A stretch of 38,447 bases of DNA. Source: JBBTQX01 sp964366055 (GTDB lineage: Bacteria; Patescibacteriota; Minisyncoccia; UBA6257; GWB1-50-10). Shown here piece after piece: positions 31,183-38,447 of the stretch (positions are counted from its first letter, which is position 1; every line of letters starts with the position of its first letter). The DNA lies in NCBI GenBank assembly GCA_964366055.1, contig CAYISE010000005.1, forward strand, positions 1 to 38,447. Direction: 5' to 3'. Under the pieces are notes generated by a model, which was given only the letters and a program-made list of their open reading frames with translations, was not told where the DNA came from and did no database searches. Made by a program: the position numbers and the translations under genes.

Positions 31183-31185
31183 CTT

Positions 31186-32646
31186 ATGCATCCGGGAAAT
31201 TTTACAATTAAAAAATTTCACGAGGGCCTGAAGAATAAAGAATTCAAGGCGTCGGAAGTCGTCCAAGATCTTTTCGGCAAAATCAAAAACGGAGACGGAA
31301 AAATTCATTCTTTTCTTACGCTTTTGGAGAGCGATGCGGTGAAACAAGCTGAAAAAATTGACGGGGATTTGGCGGCCGGCAAAGAAATCGGAATTCTAGC
31401 TGGCGTGCCTCTGGCTATAAAGGACAATATTCTGATTGAGGGTTCGCGGGCGACCGCCGGCTCCCGAATTTTGGAGAATTACGTTTCCAATTATGATGCC
31501 ACGATAGCGCGAAAATTGAAAAAAGAAGGAGCGATATTTTTGGGCAAGACGAACTTGGATGAATTCGCGATGGGCTCTTCCACCGAAAATTCCGCTTTTG
31601 GCGCGACGCGCAATCCCCATGATTTGAAAAGAGTGCCGGGCGGTTCTTCGGGCGGCTCGGCGGCCGCCGTCGCGGCCGGCTTCGCTTTGGGCGCTTTTGG
31701 TTCAGACACCGGCGGTTCCATCCGCCAGCCGGCGGCTTTCTGCGGCGTGGTGGGTTTTAAGCCGACCTACGGCCGCGTTTCCCGCTTCGGTTTGGTGGCG
31801 ATGGCCTCCAGCTTGGACCAGATCGGACCCTTGGCTAAAACCGTGGAAGATGCGGAGATTTTGTTTGACGCCGTTCGCGGCGAAGACCCGTTTGATGCCA
31901 CGAGCGTCAAAAAGGACTTTTCCCCGGAGAATGATTTCGGGAAAATAAAAAATTTGAAAATCGGATTGCCGAAGGAGTATTTTGTGAACGGTTTGAGCGA
32001 TGAGGTCAAGAACGGTTTAGATGAAGCAATCGCGAAGTTGAAAAGTTTGGGTTTTAAATTCAAAGAAATCAGTTTGCCGCACACGAAATACGCCCTTTCC
32101 TGTTACTACATCATAATGCCGGCCGAGGTGAGCGCGAATTTAGCCAGATTTGACGGTATCAGATATGACCGGATGAAAAACATTTCAAAATCAGAGGATG
32201 AGCGAACGGCGCTTTGGGAAATTTATTTCAAAAACCGAGGCGAGCGTTTTGGCGCGGAAGCCCGCCGCCGGATTCTGCTCGGCACGTTTGTTCTTTCCGC
32301 CGGATACTACGACGCCTACTACGCGAAGGCGCAGAAGGCGCGCCGGCTGATTCAAAATGACTTTATGAATGCCTTTAATTCGCTGGCCGGCGGAGTGGAT
32401 GTTATTCTGACTCCCGTGACGCCCACCGCGGCTTTCAAAATAGGGGAAAAGACGGATGACCCGTTTGCGATGTATCTCTCGGATATTTTTACCATTTCCG
32501 TAAATCTAGCAGGGCTTCCGGGAATTTCCATTCCGGTCAGAAAATATAAAATAGGCGGCGAGTTGCCAGTGGGATTCCAACTGATTGGCAAACACTTCCG
32601 CGAGGCGGATATTTTGGGAATCGGGAAGGAGTACGAAAAAATCTAA
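31186..32646 (+). CDS. gatA: Glutamyl/aspartyl-tRNA amidotransferase subunit A
   Basis: A 486-residue glutaminase subunit of GatCAB, an amidase-signature enzyme that frees ammonia for tRNA amidation. The Ser-cisSer-Lys triad is complete: Lys79 in VPLAIKDNI, Ser154 in PGGSSGGSAA, and Ser178 in DTGGSIRQPA. Length is normal. gatB is not in the window. Its stop overlaps by 4 nt the stop of the convergent nucleotidyltransferase gene, with no terminator between them. Confidence 0.97.
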   Translation: MHPGNFTIKKFHEGLKNKEFKASEVVQDLFGKIKNGDGKIHSFLTLLESDAVKQAEKIDGDLAAGKEIGILAGVPLAIKDNILIEGSRATAGSRILENYVSNYDATIARKLKKEGAIFLGKTNLDEFAMGSSTENSAFGATRNPHDLKRVPGGSSGGSAAAVAAGFALGAFGSDTGGSIRQPAAFCGVVGFKPTYGRVSRFGLVAMASSLDQIGPLAKTVEDAEILFDAVRGEDPFDATSVKKDFSPENDFGKIKNLKIGLPKEYFVNGLSDEVKNGLDEAIAKLKSLGFKFKEISLPHTKYALSCYYIIMPAEVSANLARFDGIRYDRMKNISKSEDERTALWEIYFKNRGERFGAEARRRILLGTFVLSAGYYDAYYAKAQKARRLIQNDFMNAFNSLAGGVDVILTPVTPTAAFKIGEKTDDPFAMYLSDIFTISVNLAGLPGISIPVRKYKIGGELPVGFQLIGKHFREADILGIGKEYEKI

Positions 32647-33329
32647 TCGCCCAGTTCTTTAAGCGCGACCTCGGCTCTTTCAATATCCGCGGGCGTGCCG
32701 ATGGGAAACCATGTCTTGGCTCTTATCGCCCTTATCGTATGTTCTTTCGCCATTTCATTTAGAGCGTCGGCAAGATAAACTTCGCCGTTCGGCCGCGGGC
32801 TTGGAGCGTAATTAAAAATATGCGGGGTAAGAGCGTAAGCGGTCGTAAGCACCGAGTGGCTTTTCGGCGCGGCCGGTTTTTCATCAATCTCCGCAATCGT
32901 ATCGTCCAGATTTAAGATTATTACCCCGAATGGTCTCGGGTCCGGCACTTCGGTGATGACGGCTGCGAGCGGATGCTGAAGTAATTCGCGGATTGTTTCC
33001 CGGTCCAGGATATCGTCGGCGAAAAAAAGAGCGAACGGCTCGTCGTTCAAAAGATGCCGGGCGCGTTCCAGAGCGTCATAAGTGCCGCGTTTTTCTTTCT
33101 GCCAAACATAGCTCACTCTCCGGCCGAGAAATTCCTCCCCGCAATATTTTTGTATTTTTTCTCCGAGATAACCGATGACGATAATTATTTCTTCTATTTT
33201 TTCGGGGAACTGATTGACCAGACGATGGAGAAGAGGAAAACCGCCCACCGATAATAGGGGCTTTGGATTTTCCAATGTTAAAGGCCGCATCCTTATTCCC
33301 TCGCCGGCGGCTAAAATGACGGCTTTCAT
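32643..33329 (-). CDS. Sugar-phosphate nucleotidyltransferase
   Basis: A 228-residue NTP-transferase of the glucose-1-phosphate thymidylyl/uridylyltransferase fold. It activates a sugar phosphate to an NDP-sugar for surface glycans. MKAVILAAGEGIRMRPLT is the signature nucleotide-binding loop, KPLLSVGGFPLL binds substrate, FALFFADDIL holds the metal-binding Asp, and FGVIILNLDDTIAEIDEKP is the sugar-side motif. The start MKAVILAAG is preferred over an upstream in-frame ATG at 33362, which would lie inside tRNA-Asp. It follows the tRNA by 8 nt and may be co-transcribed with it. The exact sugar is unknown. Confidence 0.9.
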   Translation of the reverse strand: MKAVILAAGEGIRMRPLTLENPKPLLSVGGFPLLHRLVNQFPEKIEEIIIVIGYLGEKIQKYCGEEFLGRRVSYVWQKEKRGTYDALERARHLLNDEPFALFFADDILDRETIRELLQHPLAAVITEVPDPRPFGVIILNLDDTIAEIDEKPAAPKSHSVLTTAYALTPHIFNYAPSPRPNGEVYLADALNEMAKEHTIRAIRAKTWFPIGTPADIERAEVALKELGD

Positions 33330-33337
33330 AACTTTTG

Positions 33338-33411
33338 CGCGGGCGATGGGACTTGAACCCACGACCTTCCCCGTGACAGGGGGACACTCTAACCAGCTGA
33401 GCTACGCCCGC
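33338..33411 (-). tRNA. tRNA-Asp(GTC)
   Basis: A complete cloverleaf on the minus strand: acceptor GCGGGCG/CGCCCGC, D-arm AGCTCAGCTGGTTAGAGT, anticodon stem TCCCC/GGGGA with loop CTGTCAC (anticodon GTC), and T-loop TTCAAGT. The discriminator is G, as expected for Asp. CCA is not encoded. Confidence 0.95.
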
Positions 33412-33471
33412 AAATATCTAGCTCTAGTTTATTTCAAATTTTGAAGTGTCGCAAGTTTTCAATCTTGTTTG

Positions 33472-33543
33472 TGGCTGGAGTGAGAATCGGACTCACAACC
33501 TGACGCTTATGAAACGTCTGCTCTACCATTGAGCTACCCAGCC
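33472..33543 (-). tRNA. tRNA-Met(CAT), elongator type (or tRNA-Ile2)
   Basis: Acceptor GGCTGGG/CTCCAGCC is fully paired at 1-72, unlike an initiator. Anticodon stem is GACGT/GCGTC, loop TTCATAA, T-arm GTGAG/CTCAC. With anticodon CAT it reads Met, or Ile AUA if the C is lysidinylated; sequence alone does not settle this. CCA is not encoded. Confidence 0.92.
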
Positions 33544-33558
33544 GTTTCCAATTTTGAA

Positions 33559-33587
33559 ATTATAAACCACCATACCGAAAATGCCAA
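33559..33587 (-). promoter_or_regulatory. Sigma-70 promoter of tRNA-Met
   Basis: On the minus strand TTGGCA (33582-33587) and TATAAT (33559-33564) are exactly 17 bp apart, 15 bp before the tRNA 5' end. Confidence 0.75.
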
Positions 33588-33635
33588 TATTCTGAAAACG
33601 ATTGTATTTTCCCATCTTTTTTGATAATATGCGTT

Positions 33636-33709
33636 TGCGGGGAGGAGCAATCCGGTCGCTCGTCTGGCCCATAACCAGAAGGTTGCGGGTTCAAATCCCG
33701 CCCCCGCAA
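33636..33709 (+). tRNA. Initiator tRNA-fMet(CAT)
   Basis: Close to bacterial initiator tRNA in acceptor (GCGGGG/CCCCGC, A72 A73), D-arm (GGAGCAATCCGGTCGCTC) and T-arm. It departs in several places: base 8 is A rather than U, base 33 is C rather than U (loop CCCATAA), pair 29:41 is U:A so only two of the three G:C pairs remain, and base 1 is U opposite A72. GATAAT at 33623-33628 is a likely -10 box. An ATG follows 4 nt after the tRNA end. Confidence 0.92.
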
Positions 33710-33713
33710 CATT

Positions 33714-34070
33714 ATGGAACAACAAAAAAATAGTTTTGAAAATCTGGAGGAAAAGATGGTGAATTTTAAGGATGAAATCCGGCTAATCGCGGAGAAAGAA
33801 CGGGAAGATCAAAAAACCGCCCATTTCAGAGGATTAAACCCCGAGGAATTATCGGTCCCTGATATGGAGATTTGGGAAAAAGTAAAAAATGAGAGTATCA
33901 CCCGAGAGGATTTTGATAGGTACAGAAATAATCTTGTTGATGAAGGATCTGGAGATGTGAAAGACAACGTGCCGCAAAGTCGGGTTATATTTTTGGCGTT
34001 CATTGCCAATAAAGTCATTGTAATTTTCCTCAAAAAGGAATTGGAAGAAAGAAAAAAGTTTAGACAATAA
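33714..34070 (+). CDS. Unknown 118-residue protein downstream of the initiator tRNA
   Basis: No family recognised. It is a charged, helical protein (KMVNFKDEIRLIAEKEREDQ) with a middle part containing LNPEELSVPDMEIWEKVKN and a hydrophobic stretch VIFLAFIANKVIVIFLKK (~residues 91-108) that could be a membrane or core helix. The ATG is 4 nt after the tRNA, so it is probably read from the same promoter and started without a Shine-Dalgarno site after tRNA processing. It precedes pheS by 16 nt, so the three may form one transcript. Confidence 0.6.
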   Translation: MEQQKNSFENLEEKMVNFKDEIRLIAEKEREDQKTAHFRGLNPEELSVPDMEIWEKVKNESITREDFDRYRNNLVDEGSGDVKDNVPQSRVIFLAFIANKVIVIFLKKELEERKKFRQ

Positions 34071-34086
34071 AGTTCTCGCATCCCTC

Positions 34087-35226
34087 ATGAAAGAAATTAT
34101 CATTGAAGCTTCGGAAGAAAAAAAACTCCAAGCCGAACTTCAAAAAAGGACTGACCCCGAGGGGTTGCGCCTCCGGAGGTTTTTAAATATGTCGGATCTG
34201 TCGCGGACGGAGGGGAGCCCGATTCAGGAACTCACGAAGAGAATTATTGAACTGCCGGATTTCAAGGATTTCGACGTAATAAAAGTGCCGGAAATTGTGC
34301 CGGCCAAGGAGAGCTTTGATTTGTTCAATTTCCCACCTGACCATCCGGCGCGGAGCCGCTCGGACACCTACTATGTCACGGACGATTATATTTTGAGAAC
34401 GCATACCACCATTATGTGGTATTACCATTTTGCCTTGCCCGAAGTGAGGAAGAAGATTCAAGAAGGGACGCCGTTCGGGGTGTTGTCGCACGGCAAGGTT
34501 TATCGCCGGGATGAATTGGACCGGCATCATATGAATGTTTTTCATCAGATGGACGGCGTTTATCTTGCCAGAAAAAAAGAAAAGGTAATCGGGCTTCCGG
34601 AACTGCGGGCTGTGCTCATAAGTATCGCGAAAGCCATCTATGGCCGGGATATAAAATATCGCTTCAATAAGGATACCTTTCCGTATACAGAGCCGAGTTT
34701 GGAGATGGAAATAGAAGTGGGCGGCCGATGGGTGGAGGTCTTGGGAAGCGGCGTGGTGCGGGCGGTCGTATTGGACAATTTAGGCATTGATTCCAGGATT
34801 TGGAACGGCTGGGCTTTCGGTTTCGGCCTTGAACGGCTGGCCATTTTAAGCATGAATCTCCCCGACATTCGCCTTTTATGGTCCAACGACGAGCGGGTGA
34901 AGCGACAGCTTCGTCTCGGAAATTTCTACAAAGAGGTGAGTAAATTCCCGCCGATCACGCGTGACATCTCTTTCGCGGTCAACGCCGATTTCGTGCCCAA
35001 CGACTACTTTGACCTTATCCGCGATATCGGCGGCGACATTGTGGAAGAAGTTTCACTTTTGGATAAGTACGAAAATTCCGAAAAATTCGGCGTGGGAAAA
35101 ATCAGCTACACCTATCGCATCGTCTATCGGAGCAACGAGCGGACATTAACCATAGAAGAAATCTCCCCTATTCAGGATAAAATTATTGATGGAACAAAGA
35201 AACAATTTCAAGCGGAGGTTCGTTAA
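34087..35226 (+). CDS. pheS: Single-chain phenylalanyl-tRNA synthetase (alpha core fused to anticodon-binding domain)
   Basis: A 379-residue class II synthetase for Phe. The catalytic core has motif 2 in GVLSHGKVYRRDELDRHHMN and FHQMDGVYL (~132-160) and motif 3 GFGLERLAIL (245-254). From ~287 to the end is a ferredoxin-fold anticodon-binding domain (KFPPITRDISFAV, YTYRIVYRSNERTLT), normally the C-terminus of the beta subunit PheT. The N-terminal coiled coil of usual bacterial PheS is missing. This is the domain order of mitochondrial PheRS, which works as a monomer. No pheT is in the window. The start MKEIIIEASEEKKLQ is set by the open frame; the exact first codon is less sure. Confidence 0.9.
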   Translation: MKEIIIEASEEKKLQAELQKRTDPEGLRLRRFLNMSDLSRTEGSPIQELTKRIIELPDFKDFDVIKVPEIVPAKESFDLFNFPPDHPARSRSDTYYVTDDYILRTHTTIMWYYHFALPEVRKKIQEGTPFGVLSHGKVYRRDELDRHHMNVFHQMDGVYLARKKEKVIGLPELRAVLISIAKAIYGRDIKYRFNKDTFPYTEPSLEMEIEVGGRWVEVLGSGVVRAVVLDNLGIDSRIWNGWAFGFGLERLAILSMNLPDIRLLWSNDERVKRQLRLGNFYKEVSKFPPITRDISFAVNADFVPNDYFDLIRDIGGDIVEEVSLLDKYENSEKFGVGKISYTYRIVYRSNERTLTIEEISPIQDKIIDGTKKQFQAEVR

Positions 35227-35260
35227 AATTTACAATTCTCAATTACAATTTTCAACGAAT

Positions 35261-35487
35261 AAAAAAGCCGTCCGGGGTTACCAGACGGCTCATTATCCTT
35301 GGCTGCCAGCCAGCCTGCAGCTTACCCTGAAACGATGCTCATTGAGCCGGCCTTCAATTCAACAAGGACAAAAATTAGATGGCGTTGGCTTCTGGCACAA
35401 CCGGCACAAAGCGGAAGAGGATTGATATTGACCTATGAGGCACTTGTGCGGTAGGAGGTTATCCCAAAAACGCAACGCCATAACAAA
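35261..35487 (-). ncRNA. Candidate structured RNA between pheS and recG
   Basis: A 316-bp gap (35227-35542) holds no gene. On the minus strand it ends in an intrinsic terminator, GCCGTC/GACGGC (35284-35289/35267-35272) followed by six T. Upstream are nested helices: ATGGCGTTG/CAACGCCAT (35473-35481 with 35379-35387) and TTGTGC-GG/CC-GCACAA (35401-35409 with 35444-35451). There is also a 7-bp helix CGGCTCA/TGAGCCG (35343-35349 with 35286-35292) that competes with the terminator arm. It may be a free RNA or the 3' end of the recG message. No known RNA class was recognised. Confidence 0.45.
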
Positions 35488-35488
35488 C

Positions 35489-35523
35489 AAAAAAAACGAA
35501 CTATCGCTTATTCTATAGGCGAT
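35489..35523 (-). terminator. Weak terminator after recG
   Basis: On the minus strand ATCGC/GCGAT (35519-35523/35503-35507) is followed after 6 nt by eight T (35489-35496). The short stem and long spacer make it a weak candidate. Confidence 0.4.
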
Positions 35524-35542
35524 TATGCGAGAGGTCAACTCC

Positions 35543-37666
35543 CTATTCCCAGTGGATTTGATTCTGGAATTCCGCGATTTTTTGGTTGAGCAGGGGATGT
35601 TTTTTGAGATGCGGATCGCTTTTTATTATTTCCACCGCCGCTTCGCGCGTTTCTTTCACCATTTCCGGATTCTGAATGGCTTTCATCGCCAAGTCGGGCA
35701 TGCCGGTCTGGGTTTGTCCGAAAAACTCGCCCGGACCGCGAATTCTCAAGTCCTTTTCCGCCAGTTCAAAACCGTTTCTCGCCTCAACTATGGACTTCAG
35801 CCGCTGTTTCGTGGTTTGAGATGAAGAATCGGTGAAGAGGAAGCAATATGACTGGTGTTCGCCCCGGCCGACCCGGCCGCGGAACTGATAAAGTTGAGCC
35901 AAGCCGAAGCGGTCGGCGCCCTCAATCATCATAATCGCGGCATTCGGCACATCCACGCCCACTTCCACTATCGATGTCGTGACCAAAATATCGCCGCGTT
36001 TTTCCAAAAAGTCGCGCATCACTTTTTCCTTTTCCGCCGCTTTCATTTTTCCGTGAAGCATCAGAATTTTAAGGTCGGGAAAAATCTTTTTGGATAATTT
36101 TTCAAACTCTTCTTTTACGGACTTTAGTTCCAATTTCTGCCACTCCAAGCGGGAGACGACGGTCTCGGTTTTTTCGGCCGATTCAATCCGAGGGCAAACC
36201 ACGAAGGCCTGGCGGCCCTTTTGGATTTCTTTCCGGATGAATTGATAAGTCGCCGCTCTTTCTTTCACGTCAACCGATTTGGTAGCAACGGGTTTCCGGT
36301 TCTTGGGCATTTCGGTGATGATGGAAAGGTCTAAATCGCCGAAAATCGTCAAACTCAAGGTGCGGGGGATAGGCGTGGCGGACATGCTCAAGAAATGAGG
36401 CAGAGCGGCATCTTTTTGCCTTAAAAGCTCCGCTCTTTGATTTACGCCGAAACGGTGCTGTTCATCAATTACGATGAGCGCGGGCGAATGGAAGCCAATA
36501 TTTTTTTGAATCAGTGAGTGAGTCCCAATGGCTATTTTTATCCTCCCGTTTTTTATCTCCTCTTGGATTTGTTTTTTCTTTGCGTCAGCCGCGAGTCCGT
36601 GGCCGTAAAAAATCCTTCTCTCGCTCGCGGTCAGAAGCGCCACGCCGCCGTTGAATTCCGGAAAGAATTTTATGAATGTCTGATAATGCTGGCGGGCGAG
36701 AATCTCGGTCGGCGCCATCAAGGCGGTTTGAAATCCTTGATGGGCGGCGTTCAGGGCGGCGAGGGCGGCGATAATCGTTTTGCCGGAACCCACGTCGCCC
36801 TGAAGCAGGCGATTCATCGGCCGGTTTCTTTCCATGTCTTTCAAGATTTCCCAGAGAGATTTTTTCTGCGAGAGAGTGAGCGTGAAAGGCAGATGTTTCA
36901 ATAGGTCTTTTATGAAAGGAATGTCGGCCTCCGCTTGAGGAGCTTCATTTTGAGCCAGCGCGATTTTTTGTTTCAGATTATAGAGCTGTAAAAGCAGAAG
37001 GTCTTCAAACGCGAAGCGCTTTTTCGCCCGGAACGCCTCTTCCAGATTGTCCGGAAAATGGATTTGTTTGAGAGCGCGATTCAATTCCGGAAGTTTGTAT
37101 TCTTTGAGAATCTCGGGTGGCAGATAGTCCGGCAATTTTTGAATATTTTCCAAAATCGGTTTTACGAGATAGCGGAGCCCTTTTGAAGTCAGACCCCTGG
37201 TTTCCGGATAAATCGGAACGATTCTCGCGGTGTGGCGGGTTTCCGTCTCGTTATTCCTCACCAATTCGTAGGTCGGGTTGGAAAGATGAATTTCTTCCCG
37301 GCCGGTAACCTTGCCGGAAAAATTGGCCAAGCGGCCCGGCTGAAGGGCGTTTTTAATGTAGGGCTGATTGAACCAAACCGCTTTAATGGAGCCGGTATCA
37401 TCAGTGATTAAACATTCCACGATATAAAGATTCCGGCGCCAGGCCCGCCGGCCTTCAATTTCTTCCACGCGCCCTTGGATGGTTGCTTCCTGGTTGGGAA
37501 TCAGGTCCGCGATTTTATAGATTTGGGAGAAGTCCTCGTAGCGGGCGGGGAAGTGCCACAGGAGGTCTTTCACGGTTACAATATCCAGCCGCTTCAGTTT
37601 CGTGAGAAAGTTCTGGCCGATGCCGTGAATTTCGGCCAGCGGCGCGTCGGGGTTTATCCCAGCCAT
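35543..37666 (-). CDS. recG: ATP-dependent DNA helicase RecG
   Basis: A 707-residue branch-migration helicase that reverses stalled forks and processes recombination intermediates. The N-terminal wedge domain with OB fold (EATIQGRVEEIEGRRAW) is followed by the two RecA-like domains: Walker A LLQGDVGSGKTIIAAL, DEQH box VIDEQHRFGVNQR, motif III SMSATPIPRTL, motif VI QFRGRVGRGEHQSYC, and the TRG-type wedge contact region ELAEKDLRIRGPGEFFG. All key residues are kept. On the minus strand TGATATAAT lies 11 nt before the ATG, so the leader is very short. Confidence 0.96.
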   Translation of the reverse strand: MAGINPDAPLAEIHGIGQNFLTKLKRLDIVTVKDLLWHFPARYEDFSQIYKIADLIPNQEATIQGRVEEIEGRRAWRRNLYIVECLITDDTGSIKAVWFNQPYIKNALQPGRLANFSGKVTGREEIHLSNPTYELVRNNETETRHTARIVPIYPETRGLTSKGLRYLVKPILENIQKLPDYLPPEILKEYKLPELNRALKQIHFPDNLEEAFRAKKRFAFEDLLLLQLYNLKQKIALAQNEAPQAEADIPFIKDLLKHLPFTLTLSQKKSLWEILKDMERNRPMNRLLQGDVGSGKTIIAALAALNAAHQGFQTALMAPTEILARQHYQTFIKFFPEFNGGVALLTASERRIFYGHGLAADAKKKQIQEEIKNGRIKIAIGTHSLIQKNIGFHSPALIVIDEQHRFGVNQRAELLRQKDAALPHFLSMSATPIPRTLSLTIFGDLDLSIITEMPKNRKPVATKSVDVKERAATYQFIRKEIQKGRQAFVVCPRIESAEKTETVVSRLEWQKLELKSVKEEFEKLSKKIFPDLKILMLHGKMKAAEKEKVMRDFLEKRGDILVTTSIVEVGVDVPNAAIMMIEGADRFGLAQLYQFRGRVGRGEHQSYCFLFTDSSSQTTKQRLKSIVEARNGFELAEKDLRIRGPGEFFGQTQTGMPDLAMKAIQNPEMVKETREAAVEIIKSDPHLKKHPLLNQKIAEFQNQIHWE

Positions 37667-37677
37667 AAGTTGCGCCC

Positions 37678-37683
37678 ATTATA
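37678..37683 (-). promoter_or_regulatory. Extended -10 box of recG
   Basis: On the minus strand TGATATAAT ends 11 nt before the recG ATG. It lies 44 bp from the recG-facing end of the divergent promoter at 37715. Confidence 0.6.
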
Positions 37684-37714
37684 TCAGATTTCCGGAGTTT
37701 TTTCCATTTTTTGA

Positions 37715-37720
37715 TATGAT
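37715..37720 (+). promoter_or_regulatory. Leaderless promoter of the transglutaminase-like gene
   Basis: TGATATGAT ends 6 nt before the ATG at 37727, the same geometry as other leaderless genes of the window. Confidence 0.55.
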
Positions 37721-37726
37721 TACTAT

Positions 37727-38359
37727 ATGCGAAAATTTCCTAAGGTTCAGCTTGAAGAATTCAGAATTTTTAAGAAACTAAACACGCCCGCGAAGATTCA
37801 GGATTTTATCAATAAGATTCGGATAAACTTTGAACCGAATGGAGAAACGTGCCGGTCTCCGCTATTGGTTTTAAGGCGCGAAGAAGCCCATTGTATGGAA
37901 GGTGCTATGCTGGCCGCGGCCGCATTTTGGCATAACGGCGAGCGCCCCGTTCTCGTGAATTTGAAGACCACGCCCGACGATTACGGTCATGTTCTCGCAA
38001 TTTTTAAGCGGGGAGGCCGGTGGGGAGCCGTAACTAAAACCAATCACGCCGTATTGAGATATCGGGATTCGGTTTTCCTCTCCCTTCGGGAACTCGCGAT
38101 GTCGTATTTCAACGAATATTTTCTGGATAATGGCAGAAAAACATTGCGCGCTTATTCGGTTCCGTTTGATTTGACCAAGTACGGAGATGATTGGGTTACT
38201 TCAAGAAAAAATCTGTCCAAAATTCTTGACGCCCTTATGGAATCCCCCCACATTAAAATTTTAGGGAAGGACTCGGTCCGCCGTCTTCGCTTAGCGGACC
38301 CGATTGAGATAAAGGCGGGGAAGCTCGTGGAGCGGAGGAAAAACAAAAACAGGACATAA
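37727..38359 (+). CDS. Transglutaminase-like protein of unknown function
   Basis: A 210-residue cytoplasmic protein with no signal peptide. Its centre has a Cys-His pattern typical of the transglutaminase/papain-like fold: EAHCMEGAMLAAAAFWHNGE (Cys56), then DDYGHVLAIFKRGGRWGAVTKT with the His, and TNHAVLRYRD as a possible third position. The C-terminal part is basic (ERRKNKNRT). Such folds include proteases, transglutaminases and inactive relatives, so the reaction cannot be told. It stands alone, divergent from recG, with its own promoter and terminator. Confidence 0.65.
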   Translation: MRKFPKVQLEEFRIFKKLNTPAKIQDFINKIRINFEPNGETCRSPLLVLRREEAHCMEGAMLAAAAFWHNGERPVLVNLKTTPDDYGHVLAIFKRGGRWGAVTKTNHAVLRYRDSVFLSLRELAMSYFNEYFLDNGRKTLRAYSVPFDLTKYGDDWVTSRKNLSKILDALMESPHIKILGKDSVRRLRLADPIEIKAGKLVERRKNKNRT

Positions 38360-38371
38360 CGTCCTGTTTTT
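38346..38371 (+). terminator. Terminator after the transglutaminase-like gene
   Basis: AAAAACAGGAC-ATAAC-GTCCTGTTTTT forms a stem with T-runs. The A-run on the left means it can also stop transcription from the minus-strand tRNA-Lys side. Confidence 0.8.
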
Positions 38372-38378
38372 GTTTCTG

Positions 38379-38447
38379 TGCCCCCACCAGGGTTCGAACC
38401 TGGGACCTTCTCCTTAAGAGGGAGCAGCTCTACCAACTGAGCTATAG
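38379..38447 (-). tRNA. tRNA-Lys(CTT), partial at the window end
   Basis: On the minus strand the D-arm (AGCTCAGTTGGTAGAGC), anticodon arm with loop CTCTTAA (anticodon CTT), T-arm CCAGG/CCTGG and 3' acceptor TGGGGGC with discriminator A are visible. The 5' acceptor strand lies beyond the window. Pair 27:43 is G:A. Confidence 0.88.

Noticed and set aside
33330..33362. Upstream ATG extending the nucleotidyltransferase
   Set aside because: It would start inside tRNA-Asp; MKAVILAAGEG is the normal family N-terminus.
35186..35425. 79-codon plus-strand ORF after pheS
   Set aside because: It overlaps the pheS end and the helices of the candidate RNA; no family match and no start signal.

Overview
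The window looks like a chromosome segment of a Candidate Phyla Radiation (Patescibacteria, Parcubacteria-like) bacterium. This is inferred from gene content, not from a marker tree. The signs are a compact CPR-style type IV pilus locus, exported FN3 and 'GWAW'-repeat proteins, a GatCA pair, a single-chain PheRS, and many genes whose -10 box sits only 6-9 nt upstream of the ATG (leaderless transcripts).

Layout. 1-3.1 kb: TyrS (-), an NlpC/P60-type protein behind a short leader ORF and a terminator-like hairpin (+), then a membrane-anchored protein and ClpP as an operon (-). 3.2-7.9 kb: an exported tail-fibre-like repeat protein split by an in-frame TAG, a HicBA toxin-antitoxin pair, and a 740-residue FN3/GW-repeat surface protein. 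7.9-13.4 kb: an accessory island. It has two Asp-box beta-propeller proteins ending in a type IX secretion (T9SS) type A sorting domain, a third sorting-domain remnant, a CYTH protein overlapping a cytidine-deaminase-like gene, a truncated radical-SAM gene, a DUF6624-like gene and an FN3 gene remnant. Several island genes have strong Shine-Dalgarno (SD) sites and hairpin terminators, unlike the leaderless neighbours. 13.4-16.5 kb: a 1010-residue FN3 plus InlB-type-repeat surface protein. 16.5-17.3 kb: ComF (-).

17.3-28.5 kb is one long type IV pilus locus: PilM, PilN, PilO, a small PilP-like protein, PilB, PilT, PilC, two paralogous pilins, prepilin peptidase PilD, and four minor pilin-like genes (FimT/GspH-, PilV-, PilW- and PilX-like). 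It encodes the motor, inner-membrane platform, peptidase and filament subunits. No secretin is seen, which fits a cell without a classical outer membrane. ComF next to it suggests DNA uptake as one function. The locus carries several unrelated inverted-repeat elements at gene boundaries. One family is present twice with covarying stems, and one copy lies inside the PilW-like gene upstream of its prepilin signal.

28.7-38.4 kb is mostly informational: LigA, GatC, GatA, a sugar-nucleotidyltransferase, tRNA-Asp, tRNA-Met, initiator tRNA, a small unknown protein, a monomeric mitochondrial-type PheRS, a candidate structured RNA on the minus strand, RecG, a transglutaminase-like protein, and a tRNA-Lys cut by the window end. 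No CRISPR array, rRNA or transposase gene was seen.
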